Made by a program: the position numbers and the translations under genes. Shown piece after piece: positions 1 through 5,186 of a DNA stretch of 8,130 nt (positions within the stretch are counted from its first letter, which is position 1; each line of letters opens with the position of its first letter). The stretch is from Bacillota bacterium. Lineage in GTDB: Bacteria > Bacillota > Clostridia > Oscillospirales > CAG-272. The notes under the pieces were generated by a model, which had not been told where the DNA came from, did no database searches, and was given only the letters and a program-made list of their open reading frames with translations. Where the stretch lies: positions 1 through 8,130 of the forward strand of contig JAJQHI010000172.1 in assembly GCA_021199825.1 (NCBI GenBank), read 5' to 3'.

Positions 1-386
1 ACGTCAAAGCCCATCTCGCCAGAAAGAGACGGGAGCGCGGGGAAGTCGCTGCCCGGAAGCGCGTGAAGATCAAAGCAGCTGCGCCCGCTCTTGATTTTGA
101 CGTTCATCTTGTCGTTTACCGTAAGGAGAATTTCCTCAGACGGCATAGCCTTTATAATTGAGAAGAGCTTCTGTGCGTTTATTATATAGTCCCCCTCCTC
201 GATGACCTCGCATTCGACGGAGGTTCTTATTCCCTTTTCCGTGTCGTATCCCGTAATAACGCACTCACTCCCGTGCGCCTCAAGCAAAAGACCCTCAATT
301 GCCTGAATTGTATTCTTATTCGATGTTGCGCTCATGGCGGGTGTGACCGCTGCTATAAGCGAATCCTTTTCAAATCTGACCTTCAT
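1..386 (-). CDS. dnaN: DNA polymerase III beta subunit (sliding clamp), N-terminal part
   Basis: This is the first 128 codons of the ring-shaped clamp that tethers DNA polymerase III to the template; the rest lies beyond the left edge. Reading the minus strand, the protein begins MKVRFEKDSLIAAV and continues through GYDTEKGIRT (residues 46-55), where the family usually has a TDLE-like turn, to SGRSCFDLHALPGSDFPALP (100-119). The last stretch matches the end of clamp domain 1, which typically reads SGxxxFxLxGxxxxxFPxLP. The ATG at 384-386 is preceded by GGAGGT (395-400, minus strand) at 8 bases spacing, which supports this start. It follows dnaA in the same direction across the origin interval, the usual dnaA-dnaN order. 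I see no convincing separate promoter, so read-through from dnaA is possible. Confidence 0.95.
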   Translation of the reverse strand, partial: MKVRFEKDSLIAAVTPAMSATSNKNTIQAIEGLLLEAHGSECVITGYDTEKGIRTSVECEVIEEGDYIINAQKLFSIIKAMPSEEILLTVNDKMNVKIKSGRSCFDLHALPGSDFPALPSLSGEMGFD

Positions 387-493
387 TACTGTATACCTCC
401 ATGTTCTCTTTTATTGTTGCTCTTTGGTTGCCTCAAGCGTTCCCGGCTGTGGAAAACACATCAGTGAGTGTGTTCCATCCTTATCCGCGGGCG

Positions 494-525
494 ATAATAT
501 AATAAATATATATATTTATATTTTA
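494..525. other. AT-only DNA unwinding element
   Basis: All 32 bases are A or T, the longest such run I see in the window. It lies between the dnaN start and the box-containing part of the origin. A variant box (TTATCCGCG, 481-489) flanks it on the dnaN side and the xAG triplet array on the other. Low duplex stability and this position fit the site where DnaA first opens the strands. Alternating TATATA could also contain -10 elements for dnaN, but I found no matching -35. Confidence 0.65.
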
Positions 526-562
526 GCAGTCGCAGAAGTAGGCGGGTGTTGAAATGTTGAAA
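524..562 (+). promoter_or_regulatory. Candidate DnaA-trio, GC block and tandem DnaA-box variants
   Basis: Leaving the A/T run, the plus strand reads in triplets TAG CAG TCG CAG AAG TAG (524-541). A GC-rich block GCGGG (542-546) follows, then the 8-mer TGTTGAAA twice in direct tandem (547-554, 555-562). In Bacillus subtilis the unwinding module is ordered A/T element, 5'-TAG-type DnaA-trios, GC block, DnaA boxes on one strand. The same order is seen here. Read outward from the boxes, the trios are GAT, GAA, GAC, GCT, GAC, GAT (3' to 5'), so three of six fit [G/A]A[T/A] exactly. The boxes differ from TGTGGAAA by one base. The role is inferred from architecture. Confidence 0.5.
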
Positions 563-847
563 CTCTCAAAAAACCTTCTGCTTACAAAGGTTTTTCGACC
601 CCTCTCTCATGTTGAAACAACCCCTCAAATCATGTTGAGAAAAAGCTCCGAATCCACAGCCCCCCGAAAGCTTCGTCAGGGAAACCTCATTCAATTATCT
701 TACATTTCTGTGTCGTTTTAGGGCGAAAAATCACTCAAAATGAGTTTTCAACAGCCCGCGTCCAACAGTTTTCACACCCCGAAAAGCATAGGTATGACGG
801 GGAATCTCAAATATACGCCCCTGAGTTTTCAACCGTTCTTTTTTGAG

Positions 848-912
848 TTTTCCACACCCTTTTCCACAGCCTGTGGAAAACATGTGGATGAAATCGACTT
901 GAATGTGGAAAA
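848..912. promoter_or_regulatory. DnaA-box cluster adjacent to dnaA
   Basis: Five boxes fall within 65 bases: TTTTCCACA at 848 and 860, then the opposite orientation at 872 (TGTGGAAAA), 883 (TGTGGATGA) and 904 (TGTGGAAAA). Start-to-start steps are 12, 12, 11 and 21 bases, close to one or two helical turns. The middle pair forms a perfect 10-bp dyad (860-869 with 871-880) around a single C. The last box ends 10 bases before the dnaA stop codon. This is the densest DnaA-binding site in the window and probably the loading platform of the origin. Confidence 0.8.
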
Positions 913-922
913 CATACCCGCC

Positions 923-2293
923 CTATTCGATGTCGTTCAAAAGCTCATTGAGCTCGACCGCGAAGGCGGGATTTGAGTCAAGCTCCTTTTCAATGACGTT
1001 GATGGATGAGATAATAGTCGAGTGGTCGCGCCCGAACTTCTTGCCTATGGCGGGCAGCGACAGATCCGTCTTCTTTCGGAGCACATACACGGCAACGTGA
1101 CGCGCCCACGACAGGCTTTTCGTCCTGCTCTTTCCGAGCAGATCCTTCACCTCAACCCCGTACCTTGAGGCGACCTCAGACAGAATCCTGTCAGCCTTTG
1201 CCTCAACGGGAACCTCCTCAGGCACAATATCGGCAACGCATTTTGACGCAAGCTCCACCGTCGCCTCAGAGCCCATGACAAAGCACATGGCTTTCAGCCG
1301 CTTGAGCGTCCCCTCAATCTGCCGTACATTGCTTTTCAGCTTATCCGAGAGGAAATTTATAACCTCTGTGGTCAGGGGCAGGTCCATAGCCTCGGATTTT
1401 TTCTTTATGATGGCGCATCTCAGCTCAGGGTCCGGCGGCTGGATATCTGCTATAAGCCCCCACTCGCACCTCGTTTTGATTCTGTCCTCAAGCAGCTTGA
1501 TGTCACGCGCCGGTCGGTCGCTGGTGAATATAATCTGCTTGCCGGCGTCGTAAAGCGTGTTGAACGTGTGGAACAGCTCCTCCTGTGTTGAGGTCTTGCC
1601 CGCCACAAACTGTACGTCGTCCATCAAAAGCACGTCCGCGCGTCTGAATTTTTCGCGGAACTGCTGCGTTGACTTGTTGGCTATCGCAGCTATTAACTGG
1701 TTCGTGAACTCCTCACACTTTATGTATACGACGTTGAGTGTTGAATTTTGGCGCTTCAGCTCATTTGTAACCGCGTACATCAGATGAGTTTTGCCAAGCC
1801 CGCTGTGCCCGTATATGAAAAGGGGATTGTATACGGAGCCGGGGGTGCCAGAAACGGCAACGCAGGCGGCGTGCGCGAATTTGTTTGAGTCGCCGACAAT
1901 GAAGTTGTCAAAGGTGTATTCCGAATGAAAAACGAAGTCCTCGGTGCCCGCTGTCAGGCTCACCTCCTCAGGGGAGGTCGGCGTTTCTGTGAGCCCCACG
2001 CTCATGGCTTTGGGGTCGTATGCGGTTTTCGGCTCGTCTGTGACGAGGACCACAATACATGGGGACCCAAGAATCAGGGAGAAGACATCGTTGAGAGCGC
2101 CCGAATGATTTTTTTCAAGAATATTTTGCTTAAAGCTTGTTGGAACTGATACGACGGCGGTGTAGGCGCCGCTTTCACCCTCAAGGGAGAGAAGCTGAAG
2201 CTCAGAAAAGAAGAGCCCGTATGAAGTTTCCGAAAAGCGTCCCCTCAGTTCGGACTTGACTGAGGACATAATAATCGATAAATCCTTATTCAA
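923..2293 (-). CDS. dnaA: Chromosomal replication initiator protein DnaA
   Basis: This 456-residue AAA+ ATPase binds the origin boxes and opens the duplex. Residues 1-80 resemble the domain I protein-interaction module, followed by a short variable linker to about 120. The AAA+ domain has Walker A GHSGLGKT (162-169), Walker B LLMDD (222-226) and the box VII segment LEDRIKTRCEWGL (268-280) with the presumed arginine finger at R275. Domain IV (about 365-456) ends in the DNA-binding signature GRDHSTIISS (421-430); the family usually reads DHTTV, so this is DHSTI. The start is TTG at 2291-2293, preceded by AAGGG at 9 bases; the N-terminal length fits other DnaA proteins, whereas the next ATG (codon 9) would trim domain I. 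It has its own promoter at 2333-2361. Confidence 0.97.
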   Translation of the reverse strand: MNKDLSIIMSSVKSELRGRFSETSYGLFFSELQLLSLEGESGAYTAVVSVPTSFKQNILEKNHSGALNDVFSLILGSPCIVVLVTDEPKTAYDPKAMSVGLTETPTSPEEVSLTAGTEDFVFHSEYTFDNFIVGDSNKFAHAACVAVSGTPGSVYNPLFIYGHSGLGKTHLMYAVTNELKRQNSTLNVVYIKCEEFTNQLIAAIANKSTQQFREKFRRADVLLMDDVQFVAGKTSTQEELFHTFNTLYDAGKQIIFTSDRPARDIKLLEDRIKTRCEWGLIADIQPPDPELRCAIIKKKSEAMDLPLTTEVINFLSDKLKSNVRQIEGTLKRLKAMCFVMGSEATVELASKCVADIVPEEVPVEAKADRILSEVASRYGVEVKDLLGKSRTKSLSWARHVAVYVLRKKTDLSLPAIGKKFGRDHSTIISSINVIEKELDSNPAFAVELNELLNDIE

Positions 2294-2332
2294 AACAAAT
2301 CGCCCTTACATATCATAGTTTTATACCTCTTT

Positions 2333-2361
2333 ATTATACCACAAACGCGGGAAAATTTCAA
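2333..2361 (-). promoter_or_regulatory. dnaA promoter (SigA-type)
   Basis: On the minus strand, TTGAAA (2356-2361) and TATAAT (2333-2338) are separated by exactly 17 bases. The -10 is a consensus match and the -35 differs by one base. Transcription would begin near 2326, leaving a leader of about 33 bases before the TTG start of dnaA. I see no clear TTATCCACA-type box over it, so DnaA autoregulation is not evident at this site. Confidence 0.75.
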
Positions 2362-2434
2362 GAGGGAAAGCGAAAATAAACGTCCGTATCAAAGAGAAAA
2401 TACGCTCGTTCCGACCCCGTTTTTCCGTCATAAT

Positions 2435-2446
2435 GAACAAATGTTC
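2435..2446. promoter_or_regulatory. Candidate LexA (SOS) operator
   Basis: The 12-mer GAACAAATGTTC fits the Gram-positive LexA/DinR core GAAC-RNRY-GTTC at every position. The outer flanks are T and T rather than the preferred C and G. It lies in the 177 bases between the dnaA and rpmH -35 elements: 73 bases beyond the dnaA -35 and 92 bases before the rpmH -35. Both distances are longer than for classical blocking operators, so regulation of either promoter is unproven. Identification rests on the motif alone. Confidence 0.4.
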
Positions 2447-2538
2447 TAAAATCGGGCGGAAAAGCGAAAAAAAGAGGCGTGAGCGAGAAAAAAATCTGCT
2501 CTCAGGGGCACAAATCTCATTTCTTTTGCGAAAATCAC

Positions 2539-2568
2539 TTGACAAACGTGAATTTGAGGGGGTATAAT
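2539..2568 (+). promoter_or_regulatory. rpmH operon promoter (SigA-type)
   Basis: Both hexamers are perfect consensus: TTGACA (2539-2544) and TATAAT (2563-2568), separated by 18 bases. Transcription should begin near 2575, giving a leader of about 70 bases before rpmH. A strong promoter fits a ribosomal protein gene and may also feed rnpA, yidD, yidC, jag and mnmE, since I see no other equally good promoter up to 7379. Confidence 0.85.
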
Positions 2569-2629
2569 AAAAGGCGTGTCACGATAAATTGACGCAATAA
2601 AAGACTTCCGTAAAGTGCGTTTATAGGAT

Positions 2630-2637
2630 AAGGAGGT
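2630..2637 (+). promoter_or_regulatory. rpmH ribosome binding site
   Basis: AAGGAGGT is a full-strength Shine-Dalgarno sequence 6 bases before the ATG at 2644. It fixes the rpmH start and indicates high translation. Confidence 0.85.
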
Positions 2638-2643
2638 GCCGAG

Positions 2644-2778
2644 ATGAAAAGGACATATCAGCCCAAGAAGCTTCAAAGACAGAAAGAACACGGATTCATG
2701 AAGAGAATGAAGACCGCTAACGGGCGCAAGGTTTTGAAGAGACGTCGCAGCAAGGGCAGAGCAAGACTCTCATATTAA
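2644..2778 (+). CDS. rpmH: 50S ribosomal protein L34
   Basis: This very small basic protein of 44 residues is a structural part of the large ribosomal subunit. The start MKRTYQPKK and the later run [21 protein letters not shown] are hallmarks of L34, and 44 residues is the usual length in Bacillota. The product is rich in Lys and Arg and has no acidic patch. It is the first gene after the strong promoter at 2539-2568 and has an ideal ribosome binding site. The pairing with rnpA, 169 bases downstream, is one of the most conserved neighbourhoods in bacteria. A stem-loop follows the stop codon. Confidence 0.97.
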   Translation: MKRTYQPKKLQRQKEHGFMKRMKTANGRKVLKRRRSKGRARLSY

Positions 2779-2796
2779 GATTCCCAAGCCCGCATT

Positions 2797-2833
2797 TTCA
2801 GAATATATGCAGTCCTTCTGCATATATTCTGAA
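2797..2833 (+). terminator. Perfect 16-bp stem-loop between rpmH and rnpA (attenuator or processing site)
   Basis: The arms TTCAGAATATATGCAG (2797-2812) and CTGCATATATTCTGAA (2818-2833) are exact reverse complements around a 5-base loop TCCTT. It begins 18 bases after the rpmH stop codon. No T-tract follows (ATCATGCT comes next), so it is not a standard intrinsic terminator. It may instead stabilise the rpmH mRNA end, serve as a cleavage site, or reduce read-through into rnpA. No separate rnpA promoter was found in 2834-2947. Confidence 0.5.
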
Positions 2834-2947
2834 TCATGCTCAAATTCCAAGACATACAGCTGTGTTTGGGATACTGTGCCTATTCTTGCAGGTTACAAGC
2901 ATAAATCATAAACCCCTGACGGAAGAGGGGAGGATACAAGGACGAAA

Positions 2948-3286
2948 ATGAAGGGAACCATAAAGGACAGACAGGTCTTTTCTCGTGCTTACAAGAAGGG
3001 CAGAAAATACGTCGGAAGATATTCCGTTTTATATGTGCTCACGGGGTATGAAGGCGGCGGCAACCTATACGGGCTCACGGTGACAAAAAAGCGCGGGGGT
3101 GCTGTCGAACGAAACAGAATAAAAAGGGTGCTCCGAGCGGCATACCGCCAAAACGACCCGCTTATTTCGGGCGGTCACTTTATCGTTATCGCCGGCAGGG
3201 ACGCGTCAAAATACGCAAAGTCAACGGCTGTGGCACGTGATATGAAGCGCGGCTTTGACGAGCTCGGACTGACTGTGGCATCATGA
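2948..3286 (+). CDS. rnpA: Ribonuclease P protein component
   Basis: This 112-residue basic protein is the cofactor of the RNase P ribozyme, which matures the 5' ends of tRNAs. The family signature [13 protein letters not shown] lies at residues 56-68, preceded by the strand [15 protein letters not shown]. The N-terminal [17 protein letters not shown] fits the usual start of the fold, and the length is standard. AAGGA at 2938-2942, 5 bases before the ATG, supports the start. A CCCCT/AGGGG stem (2913-2917 with 2926-2930) lies just upstream and might affect translation. The last codons overlap yidD by four bases (ATGA, 3283-3286), so the two are probably translationally coupled. The RNA partner gene (rnpB) is not in the window. 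Confidence 0.96.
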   Translation: MKGTIKDRQVFSRAYKKGRKYVGRYSVLYVLTGYEGGGNLYGLTVTKKRGGAVERNRIKRVLRAAYRQNDPLISGGHFIVIAGRDASKYAKSTAVARDMKRGFDELGLTVAS

Positions 3287-3522
3287 AGCACGTTTTAGTG
3301 TGGCTCATTGAGCTTTATCAGAAGTATATCTCACCCATGAAGGGCGCCCCGTCGTGCCGATTTACGCCTACATGCTCACAGTACGCAAAGGAGGCGCTTT
3401 TGAAGCGCGGCTTCTTTGTGGGTACGGCGCTCACGGTGTGGAGAATTCTGCGCTGCAATCCGTTTTCCCGCGGAGGGTATGACCCCGTCCCCGAAAAAAA
3501 GCACAAAGGCAAAAAAACATAA
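3283..3522 (+). CDS. yidD: Membrane protein insertion efficiency factor YidD
   Basis: This 79-residue small protein assists YidC-dependent insertion of membrane proteins at the inner face of the cytoplasmic membrane. The diagnostic block [15 protein letters not shown] (residues 25-39) with its two conserved cysteines is present. The C-terminal half also fits the family, with [18 protein letters not shown] (53-70). An amphipathic N-terminal segment, [14 protein letters not shown], is the usual membrane-associating helix. The ATG overlaps the rnpA stop codon in an ATGA, and no good separate ribosome binding site is evident, which indicates coupling to rnpA. The position between rnpA and yidC is the standard one. 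The tail after P70 is short and lysine-rich. Confidence 0.95.
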   Translation: MKHVLVWLIELYQKYISPMKGAPSCRFTPTCSQYAKEALLKRGFFVGTALTVWRILRCNPFSRGGYDPVPEKKHKGKKT

Positions 3523-3573
3523 GGCTGCATTGAAATTATATCGGCGGGAAACCGCACGGGTGCAGCACCGACG

Positions 3574-3600
3574 GCGCGGGAAAATGCGGCATCCCCGCGC
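3574..3600 (+). promoter_or_regulatory. GC-rich stem-loop in the yidD–yidC gap
   Basis: GCGCGGG (3574-3580) pairs with CCCGCGC (3594-3600) around a 13-base loop, which itself contains ATGC/GCAT. It ends immediately before an in-frame ATG at 3601 that I do not take as the yidC start. A GGTGC-A-GCACC dyad lies just upstream. The hairpin may tune yidC translation or mRNA stability; no T-tract follows, so it is not a terminator. Confidence 0.35.
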
Positions 3601-3639
3601 ATGAATATATCGACAAAAGCCGCAGGCAGGGAAGGTAAA

Positions 3640-5169
3640 ATGACAGATACAAAGAAAAGACATATGCGATTGATTTCGGTCGCCGCGATTGTTTTGTCCG
3701 TTATCATGATATTCTCAGCCGCCTATTCCTTTACGGTATCAGCGGAAACAGAAGAGGGAACCTCATCCGCGGAAGAGACCGCGGAGGCGGAAACGGACGC
3801 AGACACAGAGGCGGAGGTGACCGATACCGAGCCCATATCGATTATGGAGGAGGATTCGAGCTTTGGAATCCTTGATATTCTCTATGTGCCCATGGGCTTC
3901 ATCATGCGCATATGCTACAGCATAACAAACAATTATGCGTTTGCTCTTCTGCTTTTCGCGCTGGTAATGCAGCTCATTCTCCTGCCCCTTGGCATAAGAC
4001 AGCAAAAGGGCATGATAAAGCAGGCGTCCCTTCGCCCGAAGGAGAGCGCTATCAGGAAGAAATACGCGGGACGCACTGATCAGGCGACGCAGAAGAAAAT
4101 GAATGACGAGCTTATGGCTCTCTATCAGGCGGAGAACTACAACCCCGCCAGCGGATGTCTGCCGCTTCTCATTCAGCTGCCGATTATTTTGGCCCTCTTC
4201 ACGGTAGTGCGCCAGCCCCTGACATACATCACAAGGCTTAACGAGGGTGTTATAGACGCTCTCAAGTCCGCGGTGGAGCAGCTTGGCGGCACACTCACAA
4301 CCTCATATGAGGAAATAAGCGTCATTACCTTTATCAGGGACAACGGACTTGACGGCATCAGGTCGGTAATCACAAATTTCGACGAGCTTTCGGGAATCAC
4401 GGAATCGACCGTCTTCCCTGACTTTACGATGTTCGGTGTGTTTGACCTTTCGGTTATCCCGTCAAATCAGTTCTGGCCTTACATTCTGGTCCCCGTTCTC
4501 ACGGGAGCCGTAATGCTGATAACGACAAAGCTTCAGAGAAAGTTCACCTATCAGTCCGATGCGACTCAGGACGCGCAGAACCAGTCCTCAATGAAGATTA
4601 TGATGTGGATCACGCCCCTGATGTGCGCTTACTTTGCGTACGTCGTTCCCTCGGCTATCGGTGTATACTGGATTTGGAGAAACCTGCTCTCGTTTGCACA
4701 GCAAGTAGTGCTCTCAAAGGTTATGCCCACACCGAAATTCACGGAGGAGGAGCTTTTGGCGGCGGAGCGCGAATATCTCGGAAAGAAGCCCAAAAAGTCG
4801 GGCGGATCATCGAGCGGAAACGGCGGCATCAAAAAGGTGTACGATGCCGACCATCCAAAACCGCGTTCGCTTCACAGAATCGACTTTGATGATGACGAGG
4901 AGGAGCCGTTGAATGAAGATGGTACATCTTCATTCAAGGCAGAGAGTTCGTCAAAGACGAACTCAGGAGGTGAGAAGAACGCGCTTCTTGAGGCAGCGCC
5001 CCTGAAGACAGACACTATGTCAGACAAGGCGGCGGGCAAAAAGAAAAAGAAGGACGTCACCGAAAAGAAAGAGAGCGGTGATGACAACGGCACGGAAGGT
5101 ACATCGACTTCAGCTGATACATCAACTGTTGTTGATACATCAGCAGACAGCTCTTCCGGCGAAAATTAA
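3640..5169 (+). CDS. yidC: Membrane protein insertase YidC/Oxa1 family
   Basis: This 509-residue insertase places proteins in the cytoplasmic membrane, alone or with SecYEG. Residues 11-34 form a hydrophobic signal or anchor ending in VSAE, with no lipobox cysteine. The Oxa1 core follows: one membrane segment at 98-118 (YAFALLLFALVMQLILLPLGI), the coiled cytosolic hairpin QQKGMIKQASLRPKESAIRKK, a segment at 172-192 (GCLPLLIQLPIILALFTVV), an external loop of about 85 residues, then segments near 280-297 and 320-360. The usual groove arginine appears to be Gln111. The tail from about 365 is long, polar and low in complexity, with DDDEEE and KKKKK runs. I prefer the ATG at 3640, preceded by GGGAAGG, over 3601, which has none; that would add 13 residues. 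Confidence 0.94.
   Translation: MTDTKKRHMRLISVAAIVLSVIMIFSAAYSFTVSAETEEGTSSAEETAEAETDADTEAEVTDTEPISIMEEDSSFGILDILYVPMGFIMRICYSITNNYAFALLLFALVMQLILLPLGIRQQKGMIKQASLRPKESAIRKKYAGRTDQATQKKMNDELMALYQAENYNPASGCLPLLIQLPIILALFTVVRQPLTYITRLNEGVIDALKSAVEQLGGTLTTSYEEISVITFIRDNGLDGIRSVITNFDELSGITESTVFPDFTMFGVFDLSVIPSNQFWPYILVPVLTGAVMLITTKLQRKFTYQSDATQDAQNQSSMKIMMWITPLMCAYFAYVVPSAIGVYWIWRNLLSFAQQVVLSKVMPTPKFTEEELLAAEREYLGKKPKKSGGSSSGNGGIKKVYDADHPKPRSLHRIDFDDDEEEPLNEDGTSSFKAESSSKTNSGGEKNALLEAAPLKTDTMSDKAAGKKKKKDVTEKKESGDDNGTEGTSTSADTSTVVDTSADSSSGEN
4909..4964. repeat. Two adjacent perfect short-loop inverted repeats inside yidC
   Basis: TTGAATGAAGATG (4909-4921) and CATCTTCATTCAA (4925-4937) are exact reverse complements around a 3-base loop. 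Six bases later GAGTTCGTC (4944-4952) and GACGAACTC (4956-4964) do the same, again with a 3-base loop (AAA). Both lie in the codons for the low-complexity cytosolic tail and keep the frame open. An AGGAGGTG block follows at 4965-4972. Origin and role are unknown; templated hairpin correction during replication or an mRNA structure are possible. Confidence 0.6.
5113..5144. repeat. Imperfect inverted repeat with nested direct repeat at yidC 3' end
   Basis: The arms 5113-5126 and 5131-5144 pair at 12 of 14 positions around a 4-base loop. TGATACATCA also occurs as a direct repeat (5115-5124 and 5133-5142, 18 bases apart). It encodes Ser/Thr/Asp-rich tail residues close to the stop codon. It could form a hairpin near the end of the yidC message. 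Confidence 0.5.
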
Positions 5170-5186
5170 AAAGAAGGTTATTTATC

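Larger units (their letters stand above)
387..922. other. oriC: Chromosomal replication origin (oriC), dnaA–dnaN intergenic region
   Basis: This 536-base stretch has no believable gene; the short frames crossing it carry no family motif and overlap the boxes. It lies between the dnaA stop codon and dnaN, where many Bacillota initiate replication. Exact TTTTCCACA/TGTGGAAAA boxes occur at 448-456, 848-856, 860-868, 872-880 and 904-912, with TGTGGATGA at 883-891. Weaker relatives are TGTTGAAA at 547-554, 555-562 and 610-617, and TTTTCAACA at 745-753. A pure A/T run at 494-525 is the best unwinding site. I found no GATC in the interval, so no Dam/SeqA-type control is suggested. Family knowledge supports origin function; initiation here is inferred. 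Confidence 0.88.

Noticed and set aside
273..552. Short plus-strand open frames over the dnaN start and the origin
   Set aside because: They lie antisense to dnaN and run into the A/T element; no family motif, low-complexity hydrophobic content, no ribosome binding site.
569..595. AAAAACCTT/AAGGTTTTT stem-loop as a dnaA terminator
   Set aside because: The 9-bp stem has only four G-C pairs and the T-tract is part of the stem; too weak to call, and it lies inside the origin array.
740..1100. Plus-strand frames crossing the DnaA boxes and the dnaA 3' end
   Set aside because: They consist of box repeats read as protein and antisense of dnaA; no recognisable domain.
2589..2626. Second rpmH promoter (TTGACG ... 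TTATAG)
   Set aside because: The spacing between the two hexamers is 26 bases, too long for a SigA promoter.
2321..2691. Minus-strand frames upstream of dnaA
   Set aside because: They cover the promoters and the rpmH start; composition and content look like non-coding sequence in chance open frames.
2779..2947. tRNA or small RNA gene in the rpmH–rnpA gap
   Set aside because: Beyond the 16-bp stem-loop and a 5-bp stem near the rnpA ribosome binding site, I see no cloverleaf, no promoter and no terminator.
3318..3707. Minus-strand 129-residue frame opposite yidD
   Set aside because: A shadow of yidD and the yidC start; these are strongly supported on the plus strand.
4965..4990. Internal AGGAGGTG in yidC as the start signal of a hidden gene
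   Set aside because: No ATG lies at a suitable distance, and the nearest TTG is 17 bases away; it encodes the tail residues SGGEK.
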